Below, piece after piece: positions 54,069 through 63,951 of a stretch of 64,000 nucleotides of DNA. A model generated the notes under the pieces. That model saw only the letters and a program-made list of their open reading frames with translations, searched no databases and was not told the DNA's origin. Both the position numbers and the translations under genes were made by a program. Within the stretch, counting starts at the first letter, position 1; each line of letters opens with the position of its first letter. Source of the DNA: CAZWCX01 sp964632945 (GTDB taxonomy: Bacteria; Planctomycetota; MHYJ01; WSZJ01; CAZWCX01); NCBI GenBank assembly GCA_964632945.1, contig CAZWCX010000026.1, forward strand, positions 1 to 64,000. The letters are read 5' to 3'.

Positions 54069-54192
54069 CCGCGCCCGCCCCGGGATAGCGCCAAATCGTC
54101 CACTTCCCCACCGCCGCCGGCGCGAATTTCCCAAACGGAAGTCCGTCACGACCGGTATACTACGTCATTCTGCACGGGAGAACGTTCCCCCC

Positions 54193-55302
54193 ATGTCGAC
54201 TCGCCCGTACCGCCTCCGGCTCCTCATCGTCGCGCTCTGCCTGGGGCCGCTGGTGCTTTCCGCCTGCAACAAGGCCGATGCCGGCAAGAACGGCGGACAC
54301 CCCGCCAACGCCTCCGGAGACGCCCCCAAGATCGAAGAGACCGTCCCGGTGGAGTGCATTTCCGCCTCGCGCGGCCCCATTTCGCGATTCCTGGCCACGA
54401 CCTCCACCCTCGAGGCCCCCGAACGGGCGGACGTGTTCGTGCGCGCCAACGGGATCGTCAAGGAAGTCTGTTGCGAGGAAGGCGACCCCGTGAAGGCCGG
54501 GCAACCCCTCGCGCTACTCCAGGAGAAAGAGGCGGCCCTCGCTGAGGAAAAGGCCCGACTCCAGTCCGAAAAGTTACGGTCGGACCTCACGCGCAAGGAG
54601 CGGATGGTCCGAGAGCGCCTGATCAGCCAGGAAACCTTCGAAGAAGCACGCCACGTCTCCCGCCAGGCCGACGTGGAATGGCGCCAGGCGCAATTGATGC
54701 TCGAGAATACCCGCATCCTCTCCCCGATCGACGGCACCGTGACCGCGCGCCACCTGCGGGTCGGGGAGCTCGGAACCCTCAATCAGAAGGCCTACACGGT
54801 CGTCGACTTGCGAACCCTCGAATGCCTGGCGTTCATCCCCGAGAAACAAATTACCGCCCTCCGTCCCGACCAGAGCGCGCGGATCCTCGCCGACGCTCTG
54901 CCCGGACGCGTGTACGACGCCACGATCCTCCGCATCAGCCCGGTCGTGGATACCACCAGCGGCACCGTGAAGGCGACCTTGCGCGTCGAGAACGCGGATG
55001 GAAACCTGCGCGCAGGCATGTTCGTGAAGGTCAACATCGTCCTCGACACGAAGCCGGACGCCCTCCTGCTGCCCAAGAAGACGCTCCTCTACCAGGACGG
55101 CTCCCCGGGCGTGTACATCCTGGCCCCCGTGGATGCCGAGGGAAACTCCACCGTCCGGTGGACCCGGCTGGAGCTCGGCTACTCGGATGCCGAGCGCGTC
55201 GAAGTCGTGCGCGGCGTCGGTCCGGAAGACCGGATCGTGATCGTGGGCCAGCACGGTCTCAAGGAAGGCACCAAGGTTCGCATGCTTCAGGACGCGAAGT
55301 GA
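54193..55302 (+). CDS. RND efflux periplasmic adaptor (membrane fusion protein), lipoprotein
   Basis: 369 aa. A lipoprotein signal (LLIVALCLGPLVLSAC, Cys lipidated) precedes a lipoyl-like barrel (ERADVFVRANGIVKEV), a short alpha-hairpin (ALAEEKARLQSEKLRSDL to QLMLENTRILSPIDG), GTVTARHLRVGELGTLNQK, and a beta-barrel with RAGMFVKVNIVL. It bridges the inner-membrane RND pump to an outer-membrane channel that is not encoded nearby. Its stop overlaps the RND start (GTGA). A TATACT box lies at 54156-54161, with no good -35. Confidence 0.92.
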   Translation: MSTRPYRLRLLIVALCLGPLVLSACNKADAGKNGGHPANASGDAPKIEETVPVECISASRGPISRFLATTSTLEAPERADVFVRANGIVKEVCCEEGDPVKAGQPLALLQEKEAALAEEKARLQSEKLRSDLTRKERMVRERLISQETFEEARHVSRQADVEWRQAQLMLENTRILSPIDGTVTARHLRVGELGTLNQKAYTVVDLRTLECLAFIPEKQITALRPDQSARILADALPGRVYDATILRISPVVDTTSGTVKATLRVENADGNLRAGMFVKVNIVLDTKPDALLLPKKTLLYQDGSPGVYILAPVDAEGNSTVRWTRLELGYSDAERVEVVRGVGPEDRIVIVGQHGLKEGTKVRMLQDAK

Positions 55303-58300
55303 TTCCCCCTCCCGATCCGGATCCGCCGTCCGGTTCCCGATCCGAGTCCTCTCCGGAACCCTCCGGGATCCGCAGTTCCGGGCCGAGCGGCGAAGACGCA
55401 GCGGAGAGCGGGCTCAACGCCTCCCCCGCCGGCCCCGCGGCGGAATCGCCCGCGCCGGACGACCCCCAGGCCGAACGCGGATGGATCGCCGCCGCCGTTC
55501 GGCGCCCGGTCGCCGTGCTGATGGCCGTCTCGGCTGCGGTCGTGTTCGGCTGGGTCTCGTACCACCGACTCTCTCTCAACCTGATGCCCAGCATCTCGTA
55601 TCCCTCGATCACGCTGCGCACCGAAGTCCCCGGAGCGGCTCCCGAGGAAGTGGAGTCCCTGGTTGCCCGTCCGATCGAACAAGCGCTCGGAATCGTCTCC
55701 GGGCTCGTCAATCTGACGACGATCTCCCGCGCCGAGGTCTGCGACGCGGTGCTGGAGTTCGAATGGGACACGCCGATGTCTTCGGCGACCCAGGAGATCC
55801 GCGAAAAACTGGACACCATCAACCTGCCGCGAGAAGCCAAACGCCCGCTGATCCTGCGGTACGATCCCCAGCTCGACCCGATCCTGCGGCTGGGCCTGTC
55901 CTCCCGTTCGCCGGCGGCCGGAGACGCGGCCCGCGAGGGGACGGCCACGCGCCCTCCGACCTACGACCTGATTGCGCTGCGGAAACTCGGAGAGGACGAG
56001 ATTCGCCGTGATCTCGAGACGGTCCCCGGGGTCGCCGCGGTGAAGGTGCGCGGCGGACTGGAGGAGGAGATCCGCGTCGAGGTGAATGAGACCGCCCTCA
56101 TTTCCCTGAATCTCACGATCGACGAGATCCACCAGCGACTCCAGCGGGAGAACGTCAACCTGGCCGGCGGCATGTTGCGCGAGGGGGAAACCGAATACCT
56201 CGTGCGCACGCTGAACGAGTTCCGCTCGCTCGAGGAGATCTCGGACCTGACCGTCGCGCAACGCAACGGGGTGGAGATCCGGTTGCGGGACGTCGGCCGC
56301 GTCCTGCGTACCCACCGGGAGCGCACCGTTTACACGCGGGTGAACGGAACCGACAGCGTGGAGATCGACATCTTCCGCGAGGCGGATGCCAATCTCGTGG
56401 CGGTGGCCGACGCCGTGCGCAGTCGGATCTTCGGCGCGCCCCCGCCGGCCTGGTCCAAATGGATCCGGCTGTCCGGGGGAGACGGGAAAGACGCGAAAGA
56501 CGGAAAGAAGATCGACGCGGGCCCCCGCCCGCTGGTCGAGAAGCTGCCCACGGGGGTCGGAATCGACGTCCTTGCCGACCAGTCCACCTTCGTCCGCAGC
56601 GCCCTGGAGGAGGTCCGGGGCACCGCGATCGACGGCGGTATCCTGGCCGTCGTCATTCTCTTCCTCTTTCTGCGCAAGATGCGCCCGACCTTGATCGTCG
56701 GCATCGCCATCCCCCTGTCGATCGTGGCCACCTTCGGCCTCATGCACCTCTTCGGCGTCCACCTGAACGTGATGTCGCTGGGCGGACTCGCCCTGGGCGT
56801 CGGGATGATGGTCGACAATTCCATCGTGGTGCTCGAGAGCGTCGACCGGCGCTCCTCCGCGGGCGAGGCGCCCCTCCTGGCCGCCATCCGCGGCACTCGC
56901 GAGGTCGCCGCCGCCGTGGTGGCCTCCACGCTGACGACGGTCGTGGTCTTTCTGCCGATCGCCTTCGTGGAGGGCGTGGCCGGGCAGGTGTTTCGCGATC
57001 AGGCTCTCACGGTCGTCTTCTCGCTGGTCTCCTCCCTCGCAGTCGCGCTGTGGTTCGTCCCCACCATCGTGGCCCGGCGTCTCGGCAGCGCCGGGGGAGA
57101 TCCGGGTCCCCGAACCTGGCGGCAGTGGATGGACTTCCCGCGCTGCCACCAGCCTCTCCGGCAGGCCTGGCGCGACCGGAAGGCCGCCCTCGAAGCGGGG
57201 GAAGGCGTTGCCCTGCTGACCCTGGAAGTCGGCTGGCTCGCGCTGCGCTTTCCCGTCGACGCCGTCCTCGACCTGCTCCGGGTGATCCTGGTCCTCGCCG
57301 TCCTGGTCTCCCTCGCCGGCGCGTCGATGCTGGTCCGCGGCATCATCCGGCTCATCGAGTGGATCTCGGCGCCCCCGGCGCGGCTGCTGGACGCCCTGCT
57401 CCACCTCGTCGATGCCTCGCTGGCTCCGCTCATTCACGGCCTCGCGCGACGCCCGGGGGTCGTGTTCGTCGGGTGCGCGGCCGCGATGTGGTTCGCCTAC
57501 GCGCAGTTCCGCGACCTGGGCGCCGAATTGATCCCGCGCGTCCACCAGGGGGAGTTCACCGTCGAAATCGCCCTCCCCATCGGCACGCCGATCGATTCAA
57601 CCGCCGCGGCCATCCGTCGGGTCGAGCAGGTTCTCGCCGAGGTGCCCGAAATCGAGCGATTCGCGACCGTGATCGGCGCGGAGCGCGACACCAATCGCCC
57701 TTCCGACGAGGGGGAACACACCGCCCGCCTGTCCGTGTTCCTGCGCGCCACGGGGGACCTCGCGTCCGCGGAAGAGCGGGTCATCGAGCGCCTCCGTTCC
57801 CGCCTGAGCGACATCCCCGGGCTCGCCTCCTACCGGTTCGGCCATCCGGTCCTCTTCACCTTCCGCAATCCCATCGAAGTCGAGGTCCAGGGGCACGACC
57901 TCACCCTCCTGCGACGGATGGCAGCGCAGGTCACGGAAAATATGTCCAGGATTCCCGGCCTGCGCGACGTACGGTCCACCCTTGCGCGCGGCCATCCGGA
58001 GATGGTGATCCGCTACGATCGGACCCGTCTGGCGCAGTACGGGCTCAGTCCATCCCAGGTCGCCGGCGCCATTCGCAAGAAGGTCCAGGGCGAGGTCGCC
58101 ACGCAGCTGACCGAGGGAGACCGGCAGATCGAAATCGTGGTCCGCGGGCGCGAGGAGGAGTCCGGGACGGTGGAGCGCGTCCGCGGCCTCGTGGTCAATC
58201 CGACCGCGGAAATCCCGCTCCCCCTGTCCGCAGTCGCCGACGTGACGCAAGAGGAGGGCCCCAGCGAGGTGCGTCGAATCGGACAGCAACGCGCGGTCGT

Positions 58301-58952
58301 CGTCAGCGCGCAAGTCGCCGGCTTCGCGGTCGGACGGAAGATCGCCGAGATCGAGCAGACCCTGCGAGACCTCCCGCGTCCCGACGGATTCACGCTCTCC
58401 CTGAGCGGGCAGAATCGCGAGATGCAGGTCTCCATCCAGAGCCTGTGGCTTGCGCTCGGCTTGGCGGCCTTCCTCGTCTACGTCGTCATGGCCTCCCAGT
58501 TCGAATCCCTGCTGCACCCCCTGATCATCATGCTCTCCCTGCCGCTGGCGTTCGTGGGCGTCGCACCGGTCCTCCACGGACTGCAGATTTCCCTGTCGAT
58601 CGTGGTGTTCCTGGGGATGATCGTGCTCGCCGGCATCGTGGTGAACAACGCCATCGTGTTGGTGGATTACGCCAACCAACTGCGGGACCGGGGCATGCCG
58701 CCGGTCGAGGCCGTCGCCCGGTCGGCGAGCGTGCGGCTGCGTCCGATCCTGATGACCACCCTGACCACGGTGCTTGGACTGCTGCCCATGGGGCTGGGCC
58801 TCGGAGAAGGCACCGAGGTGCGGGTGCCGATGGCGATCACGATCATCGCCGGACTGAGCATGTCGACGATTCTGACGCTGGTGGTCATCCCCGTGATCTA
58901 CGCCCGGGTGACCTCCGCAGCGCCGCCGCCACCGGACGGCCGGCAGGGATGA
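55299..58952 (+). CDS. RND efflux transporter, HAE/MdtB-like, enlarged
   Basis: 1217 aa, against about 1020-1050 for the family. A Pro/Ser-rich cytoplasmic tail (about 60 residues) precedes TM1. Proton-relay and pore motifs are present: PGAAPEEVESLVARPIEQAL, GGLALGVGMMVDNSIVVLES in TM4 and LAGIVVNNAIVLVDYANQLRDRG in TM10. About 110 extra residues (about 610-720) sit between TM6 and TM7, carrying extra hydrophobic helices (DLLRVILVLAVLVSLAGASMLV). It starts at a GTG overlapping the adaptor stop. The pump probably exports drugs or envelope compounds; the substrate is unknown. Confidence 0.92.
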   Translation: MIPPPDPDPPSGSRSESSPEPSGIRSSGPSGEDAAESGLNASPAGPAAESPAPDDPQAERGWIAAAVRRPVAVLMAVSAAVVFGWVSYHRLSLNLMPSISYPSITLRTEVPGAAPEEVESLVARPIEQALGIVSGLVNLTTISRAEVCDAVLEFEWDTPMSSATQEIREKLDTINLPREAKRPLILRYDPQLDPILRLGLSSRSPAAGDAAREGTATRPPTYDLIALRKLGEDEIRRDLETVPGVAAVKVRGGLEEEIRVEVNETALISLNLTIDEIHQRLQRENVNLAGGMLREGETEYLVRTLNEFRSLEEISDLTVAQRNGVEIRLRDVGRVLRTHRERTVYTRVNGTDSVEIDIFREADANLVAVADAVRSRIFGAPPPAWSKWIRLSGGDGKDAKDGKKIDAGPRPLVEKLPTGVGIDVLADQSTFVRSALEEVRGTAIDGGILAVVILFLFLRKMRPTLIVGIAIPLSIVATFGLMHLFGVHLNVMSLGGLALGVGMMVDNSIVVLESVDRRSSAGEAPLLAAIRGTREVAAAVVASTLTTVVVFLPIAFVEGVAGQVFRDQALTVVFSLVSSLAVALWFVPTIVARRLGSAGGDPGPRTWRQWMDFPRCHQPLRQAWRDRKAALEAGEGVALLTLEVGWLALRFPVDAVLDLLRVILVLAVLVSLAGASMLVRGIIRLIEWISAPPARLLDALLHLVDASLAPLIHGLARRPGVVFVGCAAAMWFAYAQFRDLGAELIPRVHQGEFTVEIALPIGTPIDSTAAAIRRVEQVLAEVPEIERFATVIGAERDTNRPSDEGEHTARLSVFLRATGDLASAEERVIERLRSRLSDIPGLASYRFGHPVLFTFRNPIEVEVQGHDLTLLRRMAAQVTENMSRIPGLRDVRSTLARGHPEMVIRYDRTRLAQYGLSPSQVAGAIRKKVQGEVATQLTEGDRQIEIVVRGREEESGTVERVRGLVVNPTAEIPLPLSAVADVTQEEGPSEVRRIGQQRAVVVSAQVAGFAVGRKIAEIEQTLRDLPRPDGFTLSLSGQNREMQVSIQSLWLALGLAAFLVYVVMASQFESLLHPLIIMLSLPLAFVGVAPVLHGLQISLSIVVFLGMIVLAGIVVNNAIVLVDYANQLRDRGMPPVEAVARSASVRLRPILMTTLTTVLGLLPMGLGLGEGTEVRVPMAITIIAGLSMSTILTLVVIPVIYARVTSAAPPPPDGRQG

Positions 58953-58976
58953 GTCCGGGGAAGGGGCGTCGCCGGC

Positions 58977-59870
58977 TCAGCGGACCCCCTCCGGAAAGAC
59001 TCTTGCGGGGCGCCACTCCGCGGCGACCCGTCTCACCACGGCCACAAGCTCGCCCGCGGCGTCCGTGGCCAGCCCGAACCCGCCCCCGGGAACCGGGGAA
59101 CCGGCCGCCGAATCGATGGGGATGCGTCGGCCGCGCCGGAGTCGCTGCGCCTCCGCCGTCGTCACCGGAACCCCGGGCAAGTGGGCGACCCCTTCCCGCA
59201 CGGGACGAAACGCCCGTCCCGGGGGGTCCCGTCCCTCCGGGAGCGATGCCGGAGCGACCGCCGCCACGACGTCGAACGGGCCCACACGAGTGCGCCGAAG
59301 CCAGGACATCGCCGCCCCGCATCCCAGGACCGCGCCCAGATCGTGACACAGGGTGCGAACGTACGTCCCCTTGGAGACCCGCACCGTGAACTCGGCCTCC
59401 GGCAGGGCGATTCGTTCGATCCGCCACGCGTGCACCGTCACGCGCCGCGGCCGGCGCTCGACTTCCTGCCCGGCCCGGGCGAGGTCGACCAGTTTGCGCC
59501 CTCCCACCTTGAGCGCGGACACCATCGGTGGAACCTGATCCCGCTCCCCGACGAAGCCCGCGCAAGCCTCACGCAGCGCCGATTCGGTGACGTCCCCCCA
59601 CTCCCGCTCCGCCACCACCCTCCCGGTCGTATCTTGCGTGTCGGTGACGAGCCCGAGGCGAAGCCGGCCTTGGTACTCCTTGTCGAACCCCTCCATCCAG
59701 GGGACGGCCTTGAGCGCCTCGCCGATGCAAAGCACGAGGAGTCCCTCGGCCGCAGGGTCGAGGGTGCCGAGGTGGCCAACCCTGCGGGTTCCGGCCCACC
59801 TCCGGACCGCCGCGACGACGTCATGCGAGGTGGGACCCGCGGGCTTGTCGACCAGAAGAAGGCCGTTCAT
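58977..59870 (-). CDS. truB: tRNA pseudouridine synthase B
   Basis: 297 aa. It makes pseudouridine 55 in the T-loop of tRNAs. GLLLVDKPAGPTSHDVVAAVRRW, the catalytic Asp in VGHLGTLDPAAEGLLVL, the KEYQGRLRLGLVTDTQDTTG segment, PMVSALKVGG and SKGTYVRTLCHDLG are all present. The ATG at 59870 overlaps the stop of the LptC/A-like gene (ATGA), so it is the last gene of the kds-lpt operon. Confidence 0.95.
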   Translation of the reverse strand: MNGLLLVDKPAGPTSHDVVAAVRRWAGTRRVGHLGTLDPAAEGLLVLCIGEALKAVPWMEGFDKEYQGRLRLGLVTDTQDTTGRVVAEREWGDVTESALREACAGFVGERDQVPPMVSALKVGGRKLVDLARAGQEVERRPRRVTVHAWRIERIALPEAEFTVRVSKGTYVRTLCHDLGAVLGCGAAMSWLRRTRVGPFDVVAAVAPASLPEGRDPPGRAFRPVREGVAHLPGVPVTTAEAQRLRRGRRIPIDSAAGSPVPGGGFGLATDAAGELVAVVRRVAAEWRPARVFPEGVR

Positions 59871-62365
59871 CGTCGATCGGGACGGCGACGATCGTCGCGA
59901 TCGGAGGGCTTCTCCTCCCTCTTCTTCTCCTCCGGCGTGGTCGAGGGCTGCAGCGGCTTCCGCGGCTGCGTGGGCGGATCGGGAGTCGTGCCGGCGGTCT
60001 TGCCGCGTTCGTCGGGCACGGGAAGGCGTGCCCCTTCCCGCAACAGAATACGGCCGCGCGACTTGCGGTTGATTGCGGTGATGTTCCGCCAATCCTGGCT
60101 GGCGGTGATTTCTTCGCCGACGAACAGGCTGCCCTCATGATGGACGAGGGCGTACGGGTGGCGCTTGAGGACCAGTTCACGGGTGGTCAGGTTCCAGCCC
60201 AGGAAGGCGGCCACCGCCGAGCCCTGCGCATCGCTGACGACGACGTTTCCGGTCGAAACGACGCGTTCCACCTCGTTCCGGTCGGTGTTGACGTAGGCGA
60301 TCAGCTTGTCGCAGCGGATGCGTCCCTGCTCACGGCGGACGACCACGTCGCGGAGGAAGTGCATGCGCGAGCCGTTGTTGACGACGATCGCGTCGCCCGT
60401 GCAGCTGATGGTGATGCGTTCCCGCCGCCGGTCTCCCGCTCCGGGGGCGCCGACGAGGTGATGCACGGTGACGCGTTTGCGCCCTTCGAGCAGGACGATC
60501 CCGCGCTTGGGCGAGATGCGGATCGAGGAGCTTTCGATCACGTGTTCCCGGTCGAGGATGCGGGCGAAGGGATCGCCCCGGAGGACCATCCGGTCCTCGG
60601 CATTCACCCAGGTGAGCTTGTCGGCAAAGGCGCGTTGCTTGCCGCCGTCCAGGGAGACGTCGCCGAGCGCCACGAGGGCCTGCAGATCCTTCATGCCTTC
60701 CCCGAAGCGGATCTCCTGCCGCTTGGCGGAGACGCGCCACGAGGAGTCGTCGGTCCCGGCGGATCCGCCCAGCAGCCGCGGTCCGTCCCTCTGCGGCAAC
60801 TGGACGACGGAGACGGCGTCCTCCTCGCAGGTCACGAGGCGGGCCACCTGGTCGATGGTGATGCGGCGGCCGGACAGTCGGTTCCGATTCTGGAGCACTT
60901 CGGCGGGACGTTCCCCGGAAAGCCGGATGCCCTGATGGGCCCGGTCCCACTCGAGCAGGTCGCTGCGCGCGGTGACCTGCGCGTCGACGAACAGGACGTC
61001 GCCGGTGGCGACGAGCGAGGAAATCTCGGGGGTTCCGCCGGCGCCGGAGTCCCCTGCGACCGGCGGGGCGAATTCGACGGTGAGGTGACGGCAGAGCAGG
61101 CTCATCGTCCCGCTGCGTACGAGGACCTGGTTCTCGAACTCGGCGGTCTGGCCGAGCCGCTCTCCCTTCTGTCCGCGCACGAATCGCGCATTGCCCGCGC
61201 AGGTGATTTCCATGCGACCGCCGACGCCGGTCGCCGCCCCGTCACCGGCGCCAGACGCCCCGTCGTTCCCCTCGCCCACGCCGGGCGTGAGCGAGAACCC
61301 TCGCGGCATCGCGAGCGTGAACCATTTGTATGGACCCATGAACGACATCGTCTGGCGCAGGCCCGAGACGTCGTTTTCGACCACCATGCTGTCCGCGTCC
61401 GCGGTTCCCCGGCGATCCGAGAGCCGGCTGTCGCCCGACGAGTGCAGAACTTCGACCGCCAGGCGGCCCTGCCCCCGCGCGTCTTTATCCTCCAGAAACA
61501 GGATTTCCAGGGTGTCCGTGGCCAGCGAAGTCGTGACCGCCTGAAGTTGCTGCCGAAGCAGCAGGACATTGTCCTTGAGCGTGACCCGGTGGCGCATGCG
61601 TCCCGTCACCTCGTCCTTGTCGAGCCGCTCCATGAAGAGCGGACCGTCGGAGGTGATGATGAGAACATCCTCGCCGGCGGGATCGTCCGGACGGGGGGCC
61701 TTCCTACGGGACTCGACGAACATGGGATCCAAGTCCGTTTCCGTCGGGGCGCCGCGCGGACCGAGGAAGTCGAGCTCCGTGCCGCGCAGCACCATGCGAA
61801 CGCCCTGCTGGAGCGTGAACCGCTCCAGTTTGATTGCGCTGTCCAGGCGCTGTCCGCGGATTTCCAGCTTGGGACGTGTGATCGCGACTTCCTCGTCCGT
61901 GAAGACGCGCTTTTCGACGAACTCGGAAACGAGGGTGGGTGTGTGCAACCGCGTTCCCTCGTCGGTGATCGCGGTGACGCCGCCGGAGAGATGGGCCGTG
62001 CCCTTGCGGCGATGGATTTCCCCGCCCGTCGCGGAGAAGGACACCGACCGCTGGGTCCCGTCGGCCCGCCTCTTCTCATAAAAGGTGAGTTGCGGATCGC
62101 GCACGACGGCACGATCCTCGCCGAATACGTCCGCCGCCTTGCCGCGGGTCTCCCATACCAACTCGTCGCCCGAGTAGTGCGGAGCGTAATAATCCTCCAC
62201 GCGCTGGAGGGGAACCATCTCCTGGGAGCCGGGCTCGAACGGCACGCTGGTGTTCACGGACGGCTGTGCATTGACCTGCGGCCGGATCACCGGCTGGCTG
62301 CCGCGCACGAATTGCCAGAGGATCGTGAGGCCCCCCAGGAGGAACAGAACGCCGAGTTTCTTCAT
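59867..62365 (-). CDS. Large LptC/LptA (OstA)-like LPS-transport protein
   Basis: 832 aa. An N-terminal membrane anchor (LGVLFLLGGLTILWQFV) precedes an LptC-like stretch with Y-S-G-D-E-L-V-W-E-T-R-type strands, then several hundred residues of OstA-like beta strands (e.g. LSGGVTAITDEGTRLHTPTL, ALGDVSLDGGKQRAFADKLTW, MVLRGDPFARILDREHVIES). The family partners LptC and LptA are about 190 aa each, so this protein looks like a fused and much extended beta-jellyroll bridge for LPS transport across the periplasm. kdsC and kdsD lie immediately upstream, which supports the assignment. Confidence 0.72.
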   Translation of the reverse strand: MKKLGVLFLLGGLTILWQFVRGSQPVIRPQVNAQPSVNTSVPFEPGSQEMVPLQRVEDYYAPHYSGDELVWETRGKAADVFGEDRAVVRDPQLTFYEKRRADGTQRSVSFSATGGEIHRRKGTAHLSGGVTAITDEGTRLHTPTLVSEFVEKRVFTDEEVAITRPKLEIRGQRLDSAIKLERFTLQQGVRMVLRGTELDFLGPRGAPTETDLDPMFVESRRKAPRPDDPAGEDVLIITSDGPLFMERLDKDEVTGRMRHRVTLKDNVLLLRQQLQAVTTSLATDTLEILFLEDKDARGQGRLAVEVLHSSGDSRLSDRRGTADADSMVVENDVSGLRQTMSFMGPYKWFTLAMPRGFSLTPGVGEGNDGASGAGDGAATGVGGRMEITCAGNARFVRGQKGERLGQTAEFENQVLVRSGTMSLLCRHLTVEFAPPVAGDSGAGGTPEISSLVATGDVLFVDAQVTARSDLLEWDRAHQGIRLSGERPAEVLQNRNRLSGRRITIDQVARLVTCEEDAVSVVQLPQRDGPRLLGGSAGTDDSSWRVSAKRQEIRFGEGMKDLQALVALGDVSLDGGKQRAFADKLTWVNAEDRMVLRGDPFARILDREHVIESSSIRISPKRGIVLLEGRKRVTVHHLVGAPGAGDRRRERITISCTGDAIVVNNGSRMHFLRDVVVRREQGRIRCDKLIAYVNTDRNEVERVVSTGNVVVSDAQGSAVAAFLGWNLTTRELVLKRHPYALVHHEGSLFVGEEITASQDWRNITAINRKSRGRILLREGARLPVPDERGKTAGTTPDPPTQPRKPLQPSTTPEEKKREEKPSDRDDRRRPDRR

Positions 62366-62377
62366 GGGGAGGCCTCC

Positions 62378-62989
62378 TCACGCCTTCTTGCCGTAGCGGG
62401 TCACGCTGCGGCGGAGCGACGCGGGCGGCTCGAACGCCGCGTCGCGATAGGTCTTCACCAACCCGTCCCAGAGGCCGCGAGCCTTGAGCAGCAACTCCGA
62501 GACCTCGCGGACCGCCCCCTTCCCCCCGGGTGCCGTGGTGACCCAATCCGCGGCGCGCCGAACGTCGGGGACCGCGCTGGCCACCGCCACCGAGAGGCCG
62601 ACACGATCGAACAGGCAGAGGTCCGCCAGGTCGTCGCCCATGAAACAGACCTCCTCGGCACTCACGCCCGTGCGACGAAGCAGATCCTCGAGCGCGTCGA
62701 CCTTTCTCAGCCATCCCTGATAGACCCAGTCGATCTTGAGCTCGCGAGCGCGGCGTTCGGTCGCCGGCGAAGACCGGCCGCTGATGATCGCGATCCCGTA
62801 CCCCTCGCGACGAAGATAGGCGATCCCCGATCCGTCCACGACGTGGAATACTTTGATCTCGGATCCGTCCGACGCCCAGCGAATCGATCCGTCCGTCAGC
62901 ACCCCGTCCACGTCGCAGACCAGCAGTCGGATCTTGCGCGCGGCCCGCAAGACCTTCGCCGTCACCGCCCGGTTGCCCTGCCTGGCCAT
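62378..62989 (-). CDS. kdsC: 3-deoxy-D-manno-octulosonate 8-phosphate phosphatase
   Basis: 203 aa. HAD superfamily C0 phosphatase that releases Kdo from Kdo-8-phosphate. The nucleophile motif LLVCDVDGVLTDGSIRW is complete, followed by HVVDGSGIAYLRREGYGIAI, SGRSSPATERRARELKI, and GDDLADLCLF. The ATG at 62989 shares one base with the stop of kdsD (TGATG), so the genes are coupled. It provides Kdo, the inner-core LPS sugar. Confidence 0.93.
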   Translation of the reverse strand: MARQGNRAVTAKVLRAARKIRLLVCDVDGVLTDGSIRWASDGSEIKVFHVVDGSGIAYLRREGYGIAIISGRSSPATERRARELKIDWVYQGWLRKVDALEDLLRRTGVSAEEVCFMGDDLADLCLFDRVGLSVAVASAVPDVRRAADWVTTAPGGKGAVREVSELLLKARGLWDGLVKTYRDAAFEPPASLRRSVTRYGKKA

Positions 62990-63951
62990 CAAACCAACCC
63001 CGCCCCCAGCAGATCCTGCACGTCCAGCATCCCCAGCGGACGGCCGTCCGCATCGACGACCGGGAGCTCGTCGATTCGCTTGTCCTTCAGGATTCGGGCG
63101 GCTTCCGTAGCCAGATGGTCCGGGCCGATCGTGACCGGCCGTCGGGTCATGACTTCGGCGATGGCGACCTGAGTCAGATTCTGAATCCTCCCCAACTGAC
63201 GACGCAGATCGCCGTCGGTGAAGATCCCGGCCAGTCGCCCGTCCCGATCCACGATCGACACGGCGCCCGCCCGCGCCGCCGTAATGGCGAGCAGCACCTC
63301 CTTGACGGTCGCGCTTTCCGGAACGAGCGGGTTCCGCTCGCCGGAGCGCATCAACTCGTGGACCCGCATGAGACGCCGCCCCAGGCTTCCACCGGGATGG
63401 AAGAAGGCGTAATTCTCGGCGTTGAATCCCCGACGCCGCTGCACGGTCAGGGCGATCGCGTCGCCGACCGCCAGCATCGCCGTCGTGCTCGCCGACGGCG
63501 CCAGGCCGAGCGGACAAGCCTCCGTGATCGGGCCGAGGTTCAGGACCACGTCCGCCAGTCCCGCCACCGTGGACGCGGGATTCCCCGTGATCGCAACGAT
63601 GCGGGACCCGACGCGCTTGAGCAACGGCACCAGGCGCACCAGTTCCTCGCTCTCCCCGCTGTTGGAGAGCGCGAGAACGACATCCTCGCGCACCACCCGG
63701 CCCAGGTCGCCGTGAATCGCCTCGGCGGGGTGGAGGGAGAACGACCGGGTGCCGGTGCTGGCGAGCGTCGCGGACAGTTTCTGCCCGATGATGCCGGGCT
63801 TTCCCATGCCCGTCACCACCACGTGTCCGCGACAGTCGAGGATGGCGTCCACGGCACGCTCGAACGCTCCGTCCATGCGCTCCAGGACGGCGAGGATGGC
63901 ATCGGATTCGGCCTTCAAGACCGAGCGGCCGAACTCGAGGTCATCGCCCAT
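62989..63951 (-). CDS. kdsD: D-arabinose 5-phosphate isomerase
   Basis: 320 aa. It converts D-ribulose 5-phosphate to D-arabinose 5-phosphate, the first Kdo step. An N-terminal SIS domain has VVVTGMGKPGIIGQKLSATLASTG, HPAEAIHGDLGRV and LALSNSGESEELVRLVP. Two CBS domains follow (about 205-320; MTRRPVTIGPDHLATEA and RIDELPVVDADGRPLGMLDVQDLL). It is the first gene of the kdsD-kdsC-lptC/A-truB operon, and its promoter lies beyond the window end. Confidence 0.94.
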   Translation of the reverse strand: MGDDLEFGRSVLKAESDAILAVLERMDGAFERAVDAILDCRGHVVVTGMGKPGIIGQKLSATLASTGTRSFSLHPAEAIHGDLGRVVREDVVLALSNSGESEELVRLVPLLKRVGSRIVAITGNPASTVAGLADVVLNLGPITEACPLGLAPSASTTAMLAVGDAIALTVQRRRGFNAENYAFFHPGGSLGRRLMRVHELMRSGERNPLVPESATVKEVLLAITAARAGAVSIVDRDGRLAGIFTDGDLRRQLGRIQNLTQVAIAEVMTRRPVTIGPDHLATEAARILKDKRIDELPVVDADGRPLGMLDVQDLLGAGLV

